Positions 6,321 through 7,499 of a DNA stretch of 7,499 nucleotides are shown one piece after another (position 1 is the first letter of the stretch; every line of letters begins with the position of its first letter). The position numbers and the translations under genes were made by a program. The stretch spans positions 1-7,499 of the forward strand of contig JAOUGQ010000136.1 of assembly GCA_029865515.1 (NCBI GenBank), given 5' to 3'. A model generated the notes under the pieces. It had not been told where the DNA came from and made no database searches. It saw only the letters and a list, made by a program, of their open reading frames with translations. This stretch comes from Nitrospirota bacterium (GTDB taxonomy: Bacteria > Nitrospirota > Nitrospiria > Nitrospirales > UBA8639).

Positions 6321-7499
6321 GTGTCAAGGCGACGAAGGATTGTCAGTCTGTTGGCGGGGATTGGTCTAGTTGTTGGAGCAGCAGGACCTGGGGTGGCTCA
6401 GGAAGATTCTGTGGAGCCTCTGCTGGCAGGCATTGTCAAAGTTACCACCGCCCACCAACAAGGAAGTGGAATTGTGGTGAAGATAAATTCTGAGGAAATA
6501 TTTATCCTGACTGCGGCGCATGTGGTGGCCGGAGATTCTCATCCCCGAATACAGTTTTATCAGCAGACCAGCGGGTCTGTGAGCAGTGCTATCGAACCGG
6601 GGTCGGAGTTAGGCGACGAAGACCGGGGGCTCGCCCTGCTCCGCGTGAAACAATCCGCTGACATTCCTGCTTCCGTGCGCTGGTTGCCACTTGCGACTCA
6701 GTATGTGGAAGTATCAAGTGGCGAGCCGGTCTCCGTGTTGGGGTTACCTCGAGAAGTCGGATCATGGACGGTTTTGCATGGGTATATGGCTGCTCGCCGG
6801 GGCCGTGATTTGACCTTTGATGTGCGGGTGGACGATGGCGCGTCGGGAGGCGCGCTGGTCCGCAAGGGCGAGGTGATCGGATTGATTCAAGGACGAGGGA
6901 ATCAATTTGGACGGGGAAATCCGGCCGATAGTTTATGGGTGTTTTTGCGCGGTTTGGGCATTCATCCGGAGGCGATTTCTCAGGATAAGCTCTTTGCCCC
7001 AGTCAAAGAACCCGTGCCTCAACCGGAGAAGCCATTGGCAGATATTCAGCCCGGTGCACCGGAACCTCCAACTCCCTTGCCACCTGCTTCCTTGCCTCCT
7101 CAACAGAAGATCAATGGCAAGGATGGTGTGCCGATGATCCTGATTCCAGAAGGAACATTTGTGAGTGGAAGCAGCCGGTATCAGGATAATCCTCCACGGA
7201 ACTCTTCCGTGCGGGCTTTTTACATGGATCAATACGAGGTCACCGTGGAGCAGTACGCCAGGTTTCTGCGTGATACCAATGAAGCTGAAAGGATTCCGGC
7301 AGCGTGGGATGATGTCGATCCGGTTGCTCATCGTGACCGGCCGGTGGCCGGCGTGAATTATTATGATGCCTCGGCGTATTGCTCCTGGGCTGAAAAACGT
7401 CTTCCCAGGAATAATGAGTGGGAGAAGGCGGCCAGGGGAACGGACGGGCGGCTGTATCCTTGGGGAAACCAAAAGCCTGAGGAATGGATGACCAACTTC
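6321..7499 (+). CDS. Secreted trypsin-like protease fused to FGE/SUMF1 domain (3' end outside window)
   Basis: The frame is open from GTG 6321 to the window edge, giving 393 residues and no stop, so the gene continues. Residues 1-27 look like a signal peptide: MSRRRR, then a hydrophobic core, with likely cleavage after GVA before QED. About 35-215 form a trypsin-like/HtrA-type fold with H67 (FILTAAHVV) and nucleophile S175 (DGASGGAL). The place where the catalytic Asp usually precedes LALL is Gly103 (DRGLALL); the nearest acid is D101. A Pro-rich linker (about 227-262) follows. From about 268 an FGE-sulfatase/SUMF1-like domain starts: PMILIPEGTF, FYMDQYEVTVEQYARF, AYCSWAEKRLP, EWEKAARG, YPWGN. 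The C-terminal part of that fold, where true FGE enzymes hold their active-site cysteines, is beyond the window. Formylglycine activity therefore cannot be judged; many relatives are non-catalytic or non-haem iron enzymes. The protein is probably periplasmic or exported. It is divergent from the kinase operon. Confidence 0.88.
   Translation, partial: MSRRRRIVSLLAGIGLVVGAAGPGVAQEDSVEPLLAGIVKVTTAHQQGSGIVVKINSEEIFILTAAHVVAGDSHPRIQFYQQTSGSVSSAIEPGSELGDEDRGLALLRVKQSADIPASVRWLPLATQYVEVSSGEPVSVLGLPREVGSWTVLHGYMAARRGRDLTFDVRVDDGASGGALVRKGEVIGLIQGRGNQFGRGNPADSLWVFLRGLGIHPEAISQDKLFAPVKEPVPQPEKPLADIQPGAPEPPTPLPPASLPPQQKINGKDGVPMILIPEGTFVSGSSRYQDNPPRNSSVRAFYMDQYEVTVEQYARFLRDTNEAERIPAAWDDVDPVAHRDRPVAGVNYYDASAYCSWAEKRLPRNNEWEKAARGTDGRLYPWGNQKPEEWMTNF

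Noticed and set aside
6933..7472. Minus-strand open frame of 179 codons
   Set aside because: It lies fully antisense to the protease-FGE gene, whose translation shows clear conserved motifs. The antisense product is Arg/His/Pro-rich with no domain.
1..7499. CRISPR array, tRNA, rRNA, integrase or insertion-sequence transposase
   Set aside because: No evenly spaced direct repeats, cloverleaf-like sequence or transposase/integrase motif was seen on either strand.

Overview
The window looks like a chromosomal segment from a free-living Gram-negative bacterium. GC content is moderate and uneven, roughly 45-60% by eye. It holds soluble multi-domain histidine kinases, a single-domain response regulator of the Rcp1-like type, a receiver-ATPase fusion, and a secreted trypsin-like protease fused to a formylglycine-generating-enzyme (FGE/SUMF1) domain. 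This repertoire fits Nitrospira-like or deltaproteobacterial-type environmental bacteria. That placement is an impression from gene content, not a demonstrated assignment.

Layout: (1) Bases 1-720 (+) are the 3' end of a gene that enters from outside the window; its function is not recognised. (2) Bases 721-1222 are a convergent intergenic region with no gene. It contains a MITE/REP-like structure: two 36-base inverted arms at 727-762 and 866-901. (3) Bases 1223 to about 6012 (-) are a compact four-gene signalling operon. In transcription order it encodes a GAF-PAS-PAS histidine kinase, a single-domain response regulator, a receiver-HisKA-HATPase kinase, and a receiver domain fused to a CpaE/TadZ-like (ParA/MinD superfamily) ATPase. 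All three junctions overlap (4 nt, about 29 nt, 1 nt), so translation is probably coupled. (4) Bases 6013-6320 are a divergent intergenic region. (5) Bases 6321-7499 (+) begin a secreted trypsin-like/FGE fusion gene that runs off the right edge.

How the genes may work together: the first kinase has input domains (GAF, PAS) but no receiver. The next protein is a bare receiver. The third is a kinase whose only visible input is its own receiver. The last carries a receiver and a ParA-type ATPase. The simplest model is a cytosolic phosphorelay with no DNA-binding output, ending in an ATPase of a family that positions machinery at the cell pole or membrane. The P-loop of that ATPase has threonine where ParA/MinD proteins usually have the catalytic lysine, while the signature lysine is kept. 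The relay order is inference. The domain content, the key residues and the overlaps are read directly from the sequence. The divergent protease-FGE gene may or may not be functionally linked.
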